A stretch of DNA of 64,000 bases from Scolanthus callimorphus (lineage: Eukaryota; Cnidaria; Anthozoa; Actiniaria; Edwardsiidae). Shown here in pieces: positions 32,629-44,643 of this stretch. Numbering within the stretch: the first letter of the stretch is position 1; each line of letters opens with the position of its first letter. The notes beneath the pieces were generated by a model. The model saw nothing but the letters and a program-made list of their open reading frames with translations, was not told the DNA's origin and did not search any database. The position numbers were made by a program, and so were the translations under genes. The stretch covers positions 24,046,234 through 24,110,233 of the forward strand of contig CM066914.1 in NCBI GenBank assembly GCA_033964015.1, written 5' to 3'.

Positions 32629-34357
32629 CACGGGGAAGGCTCTAGTAACATCCATTCGAGGGCCTTTGCTGATTGGCAGATGTTAAACGTTGAGGCATGC
32701 GCAGACAGTTCTTTCGACCCTCAGATTTCTAAAAGTTTGTAATCGTTATCACATTTCAATAAAACGTTGCCAATAACAGTAAACTATTTTGATCTTTTTG
32801 TTGCAAAAAACGACTGAAATTAACCGCGACGTATGGCGACCGTACGGTTCTACGCCCACGCTTTTATTCACCTACGCGGTCACGCTCAGTGCACCACAGG
32901 GGACTTACCAGGCGCGTTGTGAAAATCAAAACACGCGTAGCAAAGGCGACTTTTCTCTACGATATGGAAAGGTTCAAATGCGTTGTTTAATGCATTCTTA
33001 TCAGGACGAGCCTGATGGGCTCCTGATTTTATAGAAGGATTCGTTGTTGGCCCGTGAATTTAATTGGTGGATATACTAAAAAGCCCTTTATAACAGGCTA
33101 CAACAACTTAATAAATCCTCGATGATATCTGAAACGGGCGTTGGATATTTGATAAGCTGACCACTTGAGTAGGCTGGAGGTGTCCTTCAAAAGCCCCTCG
33201 AAAGCCACTTGTATTTGGAGAGGGCGATAAAAGTGTTCAGCTTGGAGCTTGTGTTTGATGGATAAATATTGCATGTGTGTTGCCGCGTGCAGGTTCTTTG
33301 CTCAAACTTGGTAAAATGTTTACTCTAAGGCGGGTCTAGCTGAAGGACCAAGTGAAAAGGCAAATATGTGACCATAAGCAAAGATGGACTGACGACATTT
33401 TTTACCTTCGTTTTTACCGGCTCGACATTGGCACATTAGGAAGTAGAGATGGCGGTCGCCAATCTGAAAACCCTCACCATATCCTACAGGCATTAGACAT
33501 AAATTAAAATGATAAAAAAAACGTTATCATAAAACAATTATTATCGAAAATATATAGTTGATCTTCAAGGGAGAGCTCAAACTCACACACAAAAGTAACA
33601 CCATCAAATACGGGTACAACATTGAATATACACTGGAGTTTGTGATTGGGACGTAAAATTTCGACTACCTTCTGGATAAACGTCCAGACATAATCTTCTT
33701 TCTACTTTATGGTGATTTTATCCCTTGTTCGGTCCGTTTGACGCTTGGGACTGCGGATTCCACATATTAAAAACCACGACGATAGGGCGTTTCCCACCAA
33801 ATAGCCGCGCAAAAACTGACTTTAAAGTCAGTAAAGAATTGCGTTTCTAAAGTGGTTAGCAATCACGTCACATTTCAGTATTTTCCTTTGTTCTTGTCTT
33901 CTTTTTTTTAATCGATATAGATCATTTACAAGTCTTTTAGCACTGATAGTCTGCGAGCCTCCCATATTTTGATTAGCCTCACAAGAGAACGGTACTGCGC
34001 TTTATAGATTTACCATTTAATATACTCTCGATTCTCTTAAATAGTTTTCACTTTTTTCTCTTCTGAATTGTAAGGCGCATCGAGGCGCTTGTGTGCATCA
34101 GGAGCCCATCTGCAGGAGCCTCTATCTATGATCTATCCACTCCACTAGGTCTAGCCTTATGCGCAGGCGTAGAAGATTTTTCCGCGAAAATCGGTACTTC
34201 GAATTATGTGAGAATATGATTCAACGAGTGCAGTGCGATGGCGGCGCTAATTTCAGGAGCCATCTTTCTTTTGAGTGGGAGACATAACTTGTATAACCAT
34301 GCTAATTAATTTGCGCGGAATAGATTGCACTACAAAAAAATAGATTCAACTACTCCT

Positions 34358-34569
34358 GTGCTTCGGGCGCGCACCAATAGCTGATGGAGCCTCCTGTTGA
34401 TGGACTCCCTGTGCTTCGGACGCCCACCAATAGCTGATGGAGCCTCCTGTTGATGGACTCCCTGTGCTTCGGACGCCCACCAATAGCTGATGGAGCCTTC
34501 TGTTGATGGGCTCCCTGTGCTTCGGGACGCGCACCAATAGGGGATCGAGGCTCCTGTTGATGGACCCCC
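34358..34569 (+). repeat. 53-bp minisatellite, four units
   Basis: Units start GTGCTTCGG at 34358, 34411, 34464 and 34517 and contain CACCAATAGCTGATGGAGCC and GTTGATGGACTCCCT. The last unit is diverged. Since 53 is not a multiple of three and the unit lacks stops on the minus strand, all three minus frames stay open. Confidence 0.92.
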
Positions 34570-35456
34570 GAATGCGTGGAACAATTATTAGGATTATTAT
34601 TCCTTATGTGACGAAAAGTGTTGATTCTGGAAAGAGGTATTATATTTTGACTCATTTCATTTCATGCATCTTAAGAAATAGAAATAGTTCTTTCGCATAA
34701 GAAATAAAAATAGTTTTTTCGTATTTTACGTACTAACAAAGGGGTGGCTTGGGCGTGTTCCCTAATGAAACTTTCCTAATGGCCCAATTTCGACTGCTGA
34801 AAGCCCGAAATTAAGGAACTTAAGAGTTGGAAAAAATAATGGGAAATAAGAAACAAATAGTTTGTATTTTATGTGACCCAATGTATACTGTATATTAAAT
34901 TCATGATGTAACAACCATTGCTAAGATTTGTTTTGATTTGTTTTGAAAACAAAAACGAAAAGAATGTTTCCTCATACATTACACTTCATCGGCAAAAATG
35001 GACCCCCCCCCCCCCCTCTTAAATTCCTGGATCCGCCACTGCTCAGGCATCAATTAAATTGCGGTATGGGGCATCTTCCCCCTGTTCCACCCAGCCCCAC
35101 CTCCTGTATAGCATCACAGCAGATCATTCAACAGAGGAGGAAAGCTTGAGAGCTGGTCAGCGAAAACATCATGAACACCCTAAACGCTACTTATTCAAAC
35201 AAAAGAACCAAATGAACCAACATTCGCTGCAAACCTCTTGACCAGTCGAGTAGGCTTCTGACAACCCAAGCGGACAAGTGATCGCCAACAAGTGTTAGTC
35301 AACAAGTGATAATCAACATTTGAGCAGAGCGAGTCAAATTTGAACAGAGCGTGCAGCTGAGGGGCAGGGCTTGGGCAGCTGATGTGATTTTCAATGGTAC
35401 AAAAAGCGAACCAGAATCTCGCTGGTATCACTCAGGAGAAACTGTCTCTTAACAAG

Positions 35457-38400
35457 ATGTTCAGCCTCGCCCTTTTTATTGGCCTTCTGGGCCCAGCTTT
35501 GATTACAGGTAAGACATTTCGCTTATCATCTAATGTGGTTTAACCTTGCATGCCATTGAGTCAGGTTCGTTGCGAATCCACTAACATGGCATTTTAAACT
35601 GATCTGATCAATAATTCTACTGGGTACTATGCACAAATGCTATGATACTTGTCTAGAGATACTAGAAACCAAGTTGCAATGCAACGTTATCAATTCTAAT
35701 GCGGAATTTGGGCTTCCTGTGGCAGTGCCAGGCGCAAAAATGGCGGGAATTGCGCGCTTATACAGGTCTAAACTGTTGCAAAAAGCAGGGGAGATAATCG
35801 GTGTTCTTTTTCGTTTGCTCATTTGAATAATAAGACAGAATACCATTTGTATTTAATATTTTATTCTTATACAGCTTGCGGAAACAAGCCGTTTGAGGCG
35901 CGTGTCGTAAACGGTGAAAACGCCAGTCCCCACTCGTGGCCATGGCAAATCAGTCTACGCGTCAACGGCCGCCACATTTGCGGAGGTTCACTTATCGAAA
36001 AGGACTGGGTTATAACTGCCGCGCACTGTGTCCAGAACAATCCGTACCCAAGTGGGTACACTGTGGTAGTAGGTATGTACCTTCATTACGACACCCTTAT
36101 GATTCATGCCCATGTAAACTGTAACTAGAATCTGCGAATATCTTTCTGCATCAAAATAACTGCGATTAGCGATGTTAAAACTTTGATATTTTCGGTGGCC
36201 ATGTCATTTTAAGCAAATACCTCTTTAAGGAATAAAGCAGGCGAGTCTTGAGTAAAGCCTTGCACCTGTTTGTGCTTTCGATTACAGCACTAAAGACTGA
36301 GTGACACCCCTTAACGCTAACGGTTTCGTTTCATATTTTGCTTAATACAGGCGCGCATAGAAGAACGGGCTTCACCCAAGTCCAACAAGAATTCCGTCTG
36401 AAACAATTGTTCAAGCACGAGTACTTCAACATGCGCCAACTGAGGAATGACATAGCGCTACTTCAGTTGGAGCGCCCAGTCCAGCTCAGCAGTAAAGTCA
36501 ACACGGTGTGTTTGCCTGCGTCTGGAAGCCGCGCGCAACCTGGTGCCATGTGCCACATCACAGGTAACTTAAAGAGCCCTTGTCAGCCACTCCTTTGTTA
36601 TTGTTTTCAGTCAATATGAGACCACGAATTACGTGTAGAAATCTTGAAATAGTCTACTAAAAACAAAGTTTTATTATTCATTTATCGAATTCAATCGTAA
36701 ATATTGCACTACATTCCCTAAATCAGCCGATGGAAATGGATGCTTTGTCTGTCTCGATATGTTGCTAGGCTGACAAAATGGAGGCTGACAGAGGCTCTTT
36801 AAAGAAGCCGACGCACCCTCCCAAAATACATTGCTTCATATGTGCCAGCAGTTTTGATAGCATCGAAACTTAGAAACTCAAGAAAAAAGCTTCATTATTT
36901 TTGTCAGCCTATCCGATTCTGCCTAACAAACACAACCCATGAAAACGGAACTTTTGCCTTTTTATTTTAAGTAGGATCTTCATAAAAGCAGAATTTAAAA
37001 GGTACAGACTGCAGAACGTCAAGAAACTTCAATATATTCAATTCGTTAAAAATGGGAGATGTGTGGGTAATGTAATAAGAAAAAAGTAATTAAATCCCTT
37101 ACTATACATCTCTACAGGTTGGGGTCGTACCGTGGGCGGTGGCTCCGCTGCTGATACCCTCCAACAAGCTCAGCTCCCGGTTGCTGCTCACAGTTCCTGC
37201 AGTCGCGTTAACGGCCGCTTGATCCCAGTAGATGAGAAATCCATGATCTGCGCTGGCGGACAGGGCAAAGGTGGTTGCCAAGGGGACAGTGGTGGACCTT
37301 TCGTGTGTAAGGAGGGTGGAAGACATGTGCTGAGAGGAGCCGTTAGCTGGGGCCATTCCATGTGCCGTACTGATCATTACACGGTGTTTGCACGTATCAG
37401 CAGCTTCATCGGGTGGATCAACCAGAAGAAGGCTGGAGGTAAGTGAGCAGGGCACGTGGTCAAGACATTTGCACGTGATCGGCACGTAAGGTGTGTAATG
37501 AAAAAACTAGCCAGTCAAATGCAATGACAACTTGCTGTAAAGATCTTTACTGCGAGCAGAGCCCCCTCATGGCGTACCCAAATAAGGCCGCACTATAAAC
37601 GAGATAAATAAATCCACGCTGTGTCGAAGAAGGAAATCAACAGACTTTTCCAAAAGGGTGACCAGTGACCACGAATTCAAATCCTTCAAAAATGTCAAAC
37701 TTAGTGAAATTCTATACCAGTGGCCGGAAGAGCACCTTAAATGTGCAAAATTACACTGCACATTTGCCAATATGGGCAGAGAAGTCGTCAATTGAAATCT
37801 TGAAATGGATGTTTAGAATGTATACCAGCTGATGCCCGTGGAAAATTTACGGACATTTTAGCCTGCTAGCCAGCTCTCCAGTGTATTGTTTGGGATATTT
37901 AATTTTTTGGCGCGCGGGATTCTATGACTTACAGTGCGCGCTCTGCGAACCAAGGCAGTGGTACGTTTGTTCAAACATTCTAACTTGAATGAAAAATGTT
38001 CTCAGATCAAAGCTTTCGGATTAGAATTAGCCCTGTACATGCCTGTACGTAATCTATAACAGAACCATTTAGGTCTGGATGTCTATTGCCGGATTTCAAG
38101 CCGTGAGTGCCTGGGGCGAATTCCTTAATATTACCATTATCGAAACGCGATCCACATAAAGAGAAAGAGCATGCATGCTGAACTATACAAAATCCCAAAG
38201 TTTGCCATTAATCGGGCAAACAGTGATCGAGAAACAGCCATTCAAAAGGTCCAAAAGTTTACAAGATTTGTTTGAAATCCGGACGCGGCGTCCGGGAATA
38301 AGCTTATAAAATTCCGGCATCTTGGAATGGCTGTATCTCGAACGGAATTTACACAATCAACTCAAATTTTAGGATTTTGTATAGTTCAGCTTGCTCTTTC

Positions 38401-41400
38401 TCTTTATTTGGATCTCGTTTTGATAATGGTAATATTAAGGGATTCGCCCCAGGCACTCTCGGCTTGAAATCCGGCAATGGCGCTTTCGGCTGTGTGAACG
38501 GAGTTCTTTTTTAGTTTCTGTGGGAGACTTCGCGTTCTCCTCGCATAGAAAAACGCTTGAATGAGAACTTCTGTTCACTTTATTTTTTTTTTAAATAAAA
38601 AACAAATTCGCGAAATCCTCTCCAGCAACGTCTAGAAATGGTGTGGTTTGGGGTTTCTAGCTGAGCCGTTTTTCCGTAAAAGGGTGGAGAACAGAAATGT
38701 TTTCCTTAGCGTATTATATATAACATATAAAAGAGGCCTCTCGATTCGATCCCTGCACTCGCCGCTGCACTCGCCGTAGACTGCTTGCATTCCCTTCTTT
38801 GACGAACGTCTGTGAAAACGAGCGCGTGAAAAGCAAGAGGAGCGCCGAAGGCTCGGTGGCGTGAAGTGCCGAAAGCACGAGCGAGGGGAAGGGGGGGGGG
38901 GGGGGAATGCTCGTCGTATCTTTAGGGGTTAAAATCACGGGGTTTGGTCTCGCGCCGCAGGGGAGAAATGCGTTTCTCCTTTCTCCCATGCGATGCGTTC
39001 TCGCGCCTTCAGCTCTCCCTCGTGCCTTCGGTGCGTCAAGACATCGGCGCTCGTTTTTTTTGTCACGCGCTCGTTTTCGCGGACGTTCGCCAAAGAAGGG
39101 ACTGCAAGCAGTCTAGTTGATTAGATTTTTATTTTGTTTGTTTGTTTGTTATTTAATTGCAGGTGGAGGTGGCGGAGGTGGATGTAAGTACCTCAGTGTT
39201 GCTATGGAAACATGCGTTCTTCAGGCGGCCCATTGCCGAGTTCCATATCGTGAGAGACAGCGTACGAATCCCTTAATATTACGATAGACAAAACAAGACC
39301 CACTTAGTAAGAAAGAGCACATCGATTTGTGTAAAATCCGAAAATTTGGTGTTAATCGAATCAATGCTGACCCAGATACAACAATTTCAAAACTCAAACA
39401 TTTAATTAGAAACTTCTGGCTTCCGGACAAAATCGACAGAAATGTCCGCACGCCGTACGTTTTATTACATATTGGAGTTTCTGAATTGCTATATCTTGTC
39501 AGTATTGACCCAATTAACATCAAATTTTCGGATTTTGCACAGGTCAATGTGCTCTTTCTTACTTGTTTTGTTTTGATTTCCGTAATATTTTGGGACTCGA
39601 ACCCAGCCCTCACGATATGAAACTCGGCAATGGCTAATTTACAAAACTTAAAGTAAATCACCCTCTCACAATAAGAAACCACGAAAATGTGGTGAAAGGC
39701 TCCTCTCACCATCGTTTCTACTATAATCCGTTTTTTAAGTTATTTGGGGGCATGCAATTGCTAAATTAAAAGTACAGTAAGAGAGCAAATAGAATTAGTG
39801 CTTCAAAAGGAATAGGATAATTTCTCTCGATTTGGTAAGGTTTTAGATATCTTCTAACGGACAGTGCAAACTAGAGCAAAACACCATTGCATTGTAAAAC
39901 AAAACCCTAAAGTTCTGTCGTGCCGTTTTTCGTAAACCTTCTTTTGACAACTTCTGGAGAGCTCATGGCCAAATATAGCTGGTACAGAACTAGCCTTTCG
40001 ATATATTATGTGGTAGAACTAAATAACCCATATTGTTTTTTTCTATGCATGAAGTGATTGATTTACTTATAAGTTGTGATTTCCAGTATATTAGCCAGGC
40101 CACTGGTTGCCGCTTGTTCTAACTTACTCTATTATTACTACGGTTTTCATAATTCTGCGAACTCTCGCTAACGATTTCCAACCGTCAAACCGTCTTCTGG
40201 CTTCCGTCAATCAAACTCCCGAGTCTTTTCGTCGTTACTCTTTGTGCTTTTTGATTGGCCAGCGCCTAAGCAGTGCTAAAATGGCTTCCTGCCGCGACAG
40301 CAACGTTACGTGCTGGCCAATCAAAAAGCACAAAGAGTAACGACGAAAAGACTCGGGAGTTTGATTGACGGAAGCCAGAAGGCGGTTTTACGGTTGGAAA
40401 TCAATAGCAAGAGTTCGCAGAATTACGAAAACCGCAGTAAATTTAGTGTATGTTTCCAGTAAAACACTCACGTCTTTAATAGGCATGAGTATTTTACCGG
40501 GAAATAGTGTCACTCGTACACCTCATACGAAACTACATCCGGGATCTGAGTGGCGTATTTTCCATCGATGGTGTATCATTTTTCTTGTTTGTCTATATAA
40601 CAAATATATACATGTTATTTACCGGCTTTAGGTCGGTCCTTATAAGGAAAAACTGTGACCTCACTGAAAAATGTTGACCTCGGCCACCTATAGCCGGTAA
40701 ATAACTTTTTTTCCAACCCTAAAATTTTTCGATGAAACAAGCGCGCGCAAATGGTTACCATGACCTACAATGGTCAGACATAGAAAATATCGCCCGCGCG
40801 CGCAAACTCTAAGAACGCAGAATTCGTTACCGTGCCCTCTAGGAAAAAATAAATTGCCTCCGGCCTCGGTCAACATTTTCCAGCCCTCGGTAACAGTTTT
40901 TCCCTATACGGACCTCCCAGCCGGTAGATAACTTTTTTTTTTTTCAAACTCTAAATGTGATTTTTTGCGATGAAATTCAACATTGAATAAGGGGAGGGGG
41001 AATTAAAGCAAAGAAGACATCGCTTACGCAGTTGAAATGGAGAAAAGCATTTTCGATGGAAATTTCTCAACTACTTTTGATTGTAGGTCAAAGATAGGAA
41101 AATATCGCCCCGCGCGCGCCACTCTACGAACCAATCAGAATGCAGAATTCGTTACCGTGCCCTCCAGGGAAAAAATAAAAGGAAATAACACGGGGCTTGA
41201 AGATATGAATTTTATTTCCTCGTGACAAAAACAATATTTTACGACCGAGCGCAGCCACTCGAAAATAAAACCCATATCTTCGCGCCAACGTGTAATCCTC
41301 TATATATGAAAGTATGTGGGTGACTTCGCAGTTTAAAAATCATTTTCTTTGGCTGTTTTCTAGCGTGCCGGGACATGAATCGGAACTGTCCGTACTGGAC

Positions 41401-41464
41401 AATCTACTGTAATAATAACCGATATGTGAAAAAAAATTGCAGGAAATCGTGCAAAAAATGTTGA
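35457..41464 (+). CDS. Secreted trypsin-family serine protease with C-terminal ShK domain
   Basis: Six exons: 35457-35508, 35875-36072, 36351-36563, 37118-37438, 39164-39184, 41364-41464 (TGA), 301 aa, every intron in phase 1. Exon 1 is a signal peptide ([13 protein letters not shown]). Exon 2 has the activation site R|VVNGENA and the catalytic His (TAAHC). Exon 3 has the Asp (NDIALLQL) and exon 4 the Ser (GCQGDSGGP). Position 189 (chymotrypsin numbering) is Gly rather than Asp, with Gly216 and Thr226, so elastase- or chymotrypsin-like specificity is more likely than tryptic. Exon 5 is a 21-nt microexon coding only Gly. Exon 6 is a complete six-Cys ShK domain ([11 protein letters not shown] ... 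CRKSCKKC), with Arg-Tyr where channel-blocking ShK peptides have a Lys-Tyr pair. Protease-ShK fusions are known from cnidarian digestive and gland cells; channel block is not implied. An extracellular digestive or gland role is inferred. Confidence 0.94.
36569..36802. mobile_element. TTAA-flanked MITE, copy 2, directly behind a 5' splice site
   Basis: TTAA-AGAGCCC...GGCTCT-TTAA, inverted relative to copies 485-711 and 60257-60490. Its TTAA starts at intron position +6, right after GTAAC of the donor that closes protease exon 3 (exon ends 36563). Confidence 0.85.
37930..38545 (+). repeat. Dispersed repeat interrupted by a palindromic insertion
   Basis: Second copy of the 9230-9480 repeat, split by the 38085-38478 element. 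Shared flanks: AACTTGAATGAAAAATGTTC, AGAACCATTTAGGTCTGG | GCGCTTTCGGCTGTGTGAAC, GAGTTCTTTTTTAGTTTCTG. Confidence 0.75.
38085..38478. mobile_element. ~394-bp near-palindromic element (filled site)
   Basis: ATTGCCGGATTTCAAGCC at the left end and GGCTTGAAATCCGGCAAT at the right. The arms run ~130 bp or more (CGAATTCCTTAATATTACCA, AAAGAGAAAGAGCATGC and complements). Lies in the intron before the Gly-linker exon. The matching unoccupied site is at 9391-9398. Confidence 0.85.
38777..39115. mobile_element. TAGACTGCTTGCA element, second copy
   Basis: TAGACTGCTTGCATTCCCTT and its near complement AAGAAGGGACTGCAAGCAGTCTA bound a palindrome containing GCGCGTGAAAAGC, CGCCGAAGGCTCGG and a ~16-bp poly-G. 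No clear target duplication. Ends 48 bp before protease exon 5. Confidence 0.8.
39231..39633. mobile_element. ~403-bp foldback element with a tRNA-like B-box word on the minus strand
   Basis: CCATTGCCGAGTTCCATATCGTGAG on the left pairs with the right end; the arms continue through CTTAATATTACGATAGACAA-type sequence, AAGAAAGAGCACA and CCGAAAATTTG. Related in ends and layout to 38085-38478. On the minus strand near 39606, GGGTTCGAGTCCC matches the Pol III B-box consensus; no convincing A box. Confidence 0.75.
40134..40442. mobile_element. Foldback element with ~125-bp arms (protease last intron)
   Basis: TTACTACGGTTTTCATAATTC at the left and GAATTACGAAAACCGCAGTAA at the right. The arms include GGCTTCCGTCAATCAAACTC, CGAGTCTTTTCGTCGTTACT and TTTGTGCTTTTTGATTGGCC with near-exact complements, separated by a ~50-bp loop. 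Confidence 0.88.
40610..41310. repeat. Cluster of decayed foldbacks (CGGCTTTAGGTCGG / GAAGATATGAATTTTATTTC)
   Basis: 40612-40935 has repeated (A/G)CCGGTA(A/G)ATAACTTTTTTT, GTTGACCTCGG and complement-like blocks. 41145-41300 has GGCTTGAAGATATGAATTTT folding on AAAATAAAACCCATATCTTC; the same family appears at 51741-51845. No coding signal between these and the ShK exon at 41364. Confidence 0.6.
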
Positions 41465-42191
41465 AAGGTATGTGCTAGTGTGCGTGATTGTATAATCCCT
41501 CCTCAACCCTAAGTCACTAGTCTCTAAACCCCCTACTCCGCTCGGGGTCCCTGTGCTAATTAAAGTGTGACGTCACAGGCAAATTCACCCAGTTCTCATG
41601 CTTCCACTCGACTCATGTTCTAACACAGGAATCCCGGTCAGAATCCCAGGAAGTCGAGTTATTCGCGCATTCGTTGATGTAAATACACAGAGCTAAGTCT
41701 CGTACCCACAGCCAGTGCATCTTTCAGGCCAGTGGCCGTTGGCTTGAAAACGCACGGGTAGAGATTGTACAGAGCTGCTACTATCGGCCCATGGGTCAAA
41801 GGGGAGCGAACCTCTACAGTTAGCCAGAAAAGGAATTTAGTAGCGAAGCGCTAGTGGGCATGTCTGAGCAAAGTATAATTTGCCAATCAGAGAAGTCCGA
41901 GGACGCAGCGCAAAATAAATGTCGATACTGTAAAAGTCAGCTCCCTGGATACTTTCCTAGATGGCGAAGCTCTACGAATGCTGCGTGCCTTTTACACAGG
42001 GTAACCGCGTCACATAAACGTTTAAAGTCCTTAAAATGACATTGAGAATGGCCCTCATATGGCTGTCACCAGAGCCTCTCGCGAGAATAGGACACTCCTA
42101 TGTGATGATCGGCCGCTATGAACTGCTGCCGCATGAACTGCAGGCTATAGAATCATTATTACTAACATCAAACAAAATACCTAGTATGCTT

Positions 42192-42965
42192 ACACTCATT
42201 CTCAGTCAACTGTGCGTTCGCGAATTTGTTTCACGTGCCGCGACTGGTTTTTAGTTGCCGTCAATCAAACTCCGTTTCTATGACATTCTAAACAAATCTT
42301 GTCAACAAGCCAGATCTCTGTCTCATTTGACTTTCGCTCGTACGTTTCTCTGATCTTTGAAAGGGAAAGGCTTGCTACGGTGTCTCAATTTTTGAAAAGA
42401 CTCACATTCAAATAAGACACGAGGAGGAAAACTTGTCTTCCTTTGCGCCGTCTGAAAGCTTGAGAATTTTCTTAGAGAAGCCTGTAGCCTTCGACCTGAA
42501 TCCCGGAGTATAAATTATGTGCCTGAAAGTTGAATAACAACAGCCACTATCAGCACTATTCTGCAAATCATTTACCCTGCTGGCAGAGGCCTCTTTTCTC
42601 TGTATTTTGTGATGAAAACTTCGAATTGAAATGAAAACTGTAACTATGAAAGTTTGCATAGGAAAGGAAATGTGAAAAAAGGACCAGTTGAATTATTCTG
42701 ATTATTCGCTGAATCGATTTTCTTATTCTCGAGACGCGGCTTCCAAACACTTAAAAATGTCCGTTATCTCTTTGTGCGATCAGCCTCTCATCCGAAGCCA
42801 TAAGAGAAAACTCTAGGCATTTTATTCTTGGCTGCGAAAGAATTTTCTTTCAATGCGGCCGATTACGGCGGAGGTCACTAACCGTGTTTGATTGACGGCC
42901 ACTAAAAACCAGTCGCGGCATGTGAAAACAAATTCGCGAACGCACAGTTGACTGAGAATGAGTGT
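42192..42965. mobile_element. 774-bp element with ~80-bp terminal inverted repeats
   Basis: ACACTCATTCTCAGTCAACT at the left and its exact complement at the right. The arms share GTGCGTTCGCGAATTTGTTT and GGTTTTTAGT(T/G)GCCGTCAATC. The ~610-bp interior has no transposase-like frame. Confidence 0.88.
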
Positions 42966-43833
42966 AATACTTCAAAGTGCAAATCCGAACATGAAAAGGT
43001 TACAGAACGTCAAACAGGAAATCGGAGGTATTTTAGTGCACCATGTGGCCATAGTAGCACAGGCCACTTGCAAGCGGCCTCGTGTGACATCGTTCGGTAT
43101 ATTTCTATCTAATTCACTCTATAAACGGTTCTAACGTAGGAATTCCTCCTCATGCGAACCTGGGTCTCTTTGCAAGAGGACCCGCGTCTAGGCCGCAGAT
43201 TCCTTGTTTCGTGAACCCCCTCGCCTCCCCCTCAGTTACACACACACACATCCTCCAAAGAATACTAGACATGTTCCTTGTTATTTTATTTTTCAGGCGT
43301 CACACTTTTAACAAGTCCAAATGATGTAACATGATAAAGTCATCACAATAAAAAGCACCAGTTAAAACTAACAACGTCGTCCCTATATGTCTGGTGTGCC
43401 TACACTGGAGCAGATTTCGTACGACTCTTGAGTGCCACGGCACGGCGGGGCATTGTCGCGGTAGCGGCACGGAACCTGGCCTGCTGTAGATGAAATGAAT
43501 AAATCGCGTAGTCGCGGCACGATCAAGATAATATCCCGGCGCGGCACAACTTTGTCAGTCATACTCTTTCACACTCATACGAAATCTGCTCTACCCATAA
43601 ATCAAATAGCTCGACTCCACCTGTTGAAAATTTGACCGTTTGCTCGCTTCACTCGTCGCTGAGCGACTCATTTCGGATCCGTTTTCGCTCGAAGATGCTG
43701 ATTTGTGGAAAACAGGACTCCATGGGCTCCTGGGTAAAGCTTGTCTGTCTGCAGGTTTTTGCTTGAAGTATTCCAGATTAGATTAGGTCTTTCTTCGTTA
43801 TATAAAGTGGCCTGCATTGTCCATTTTCAGTAT

Positions 43834-44520
43834 ATACCGTTTCCGGGAAACGTTGTCACCCGGGGGGGGGGGGTTCTTCCATGTAAGAGTGATAGGGGTG
43901 CTCGTCGGGACATCGGAAAGTATACCCTAAAAATACCAGGACATAAAAAATCCACCCCCTAAAAAATACCTTATAAAACAAAAAGACCCCTAAAAAATAC
44001 CAACAATAAACCTTTATTGTTATTGTTTATTGTTTTTCATCTCAAAACAAGCTTAGTTTAGAGCTATAAATGAACAAAGAAAGAAAGAAAACGTTTTGCT
44101 TGGTTTGACCCTGTCATTCATTTGCGTACCCCTAAAAAATACCATTTATTAGTGAAAGCCACAATGTTTCTCCGATAACCCCTAAAAAATACCTGAGAGT
44201 CGATTTTGACCCCTAAAAAGTACGACGAGCACCCCTATCAGGTCGACATGTGAAGAACCCCCCCCCCCCGGGGTTGTCACCCCAAAAGCCTATAAGCTTG
44301 AAGCGCAAAGGATAATGGGGGCATCTAAACTGCTACTGTTTGATCTGAATTCAGACAGTATCGCAACCACAGGTAAAATCATCAATTTTCAGCACATTTC
44401 TAAGCATGTTTGTTTCTAATATTTTACAGAAATTCAAATAATTCTTTACCCATACTCCCTAGCGCACCAAGCTTTGTTGCTTTTCCCAGTGACAACGTAT
44501 CCCGGAAACGGTATATATAT
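43834..44520. mobile_element. Outer MITE (TATACCGTTTCCGGGA ends) interrupted by another MITE
   Basis: ATACCGTTTCCGGGAAACGT near 43833 and ACGTATCCCGGAAACGGTAT near 44495 are inverted copies. The inner element 43861-44272 splits it and duplicates nine bases of it. Confidence 0.8.
43861..44272. mobile_element. Inner CGGGGGG MITE with 9-bp target duplication
   Basis: Bounded by GTTGTCACC at 43852-43860 and 44273-44281. Inverted ends: poly-G then TTCTTCCATGT / ACATGTGAAGAA then poly-C; inside, GATAGGGGTGCTCGTCGGGA folds on GACGAGCACCCCTATC, with many CCCCTAAAAAATACC words. The boundary is ambiguous by one or two bases because of C/G runs. Confidence 0.85.
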
Positions 44521-44643
44521 TTTTGTTTAATCAAAAGTGGTCCCAACAACAGAGATATCAATAATTTAAACTTCGCGTTTCTTCTAAAACTCGGGATAGA
44601 GGGATGGGAGTAAGGACCGGAGAAAATAGAGATACAAGTACAT

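Larger units (their letters stand above)
30508..35456. other. Divergent intergenic region between LMLN (-) and the protease gene (+)
   Basis: 5 kb without a recognised gene. It must contain both promoters; no TATA box is evident next to the LMLN start, whose CCGCCATCTTG context is typical of TATA-less starts. Contents: element 30909-31690, GTCGCAATTTGTAATA array 31715-32070, hAT-type MITE 32381-32628 and the 53-bp minisatellite at 34358-34569. 32760-34310 shows nothing but AT-rich unique sequence. Confidence 0.55.

Noticed and set aside
34330..34655. Three minus-strand frames with STGSPSTGGSISYWW-type repeats, mucin-like
   Set aside because: The 53-bp unit is not a multiple of three, so the same peptide appears in all frames; no start, splice or flanking domain.
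39221..39712. 163-aa minus-strand frame
   Set aside because: Lies across the arms of a foldback element; the plus strand is open too for the same reason.
41364..41464. Independent ShK toxin gene
   Set aside because: The domain has no start or signal peptide of its own and joins in phase 1 to the protease exons.
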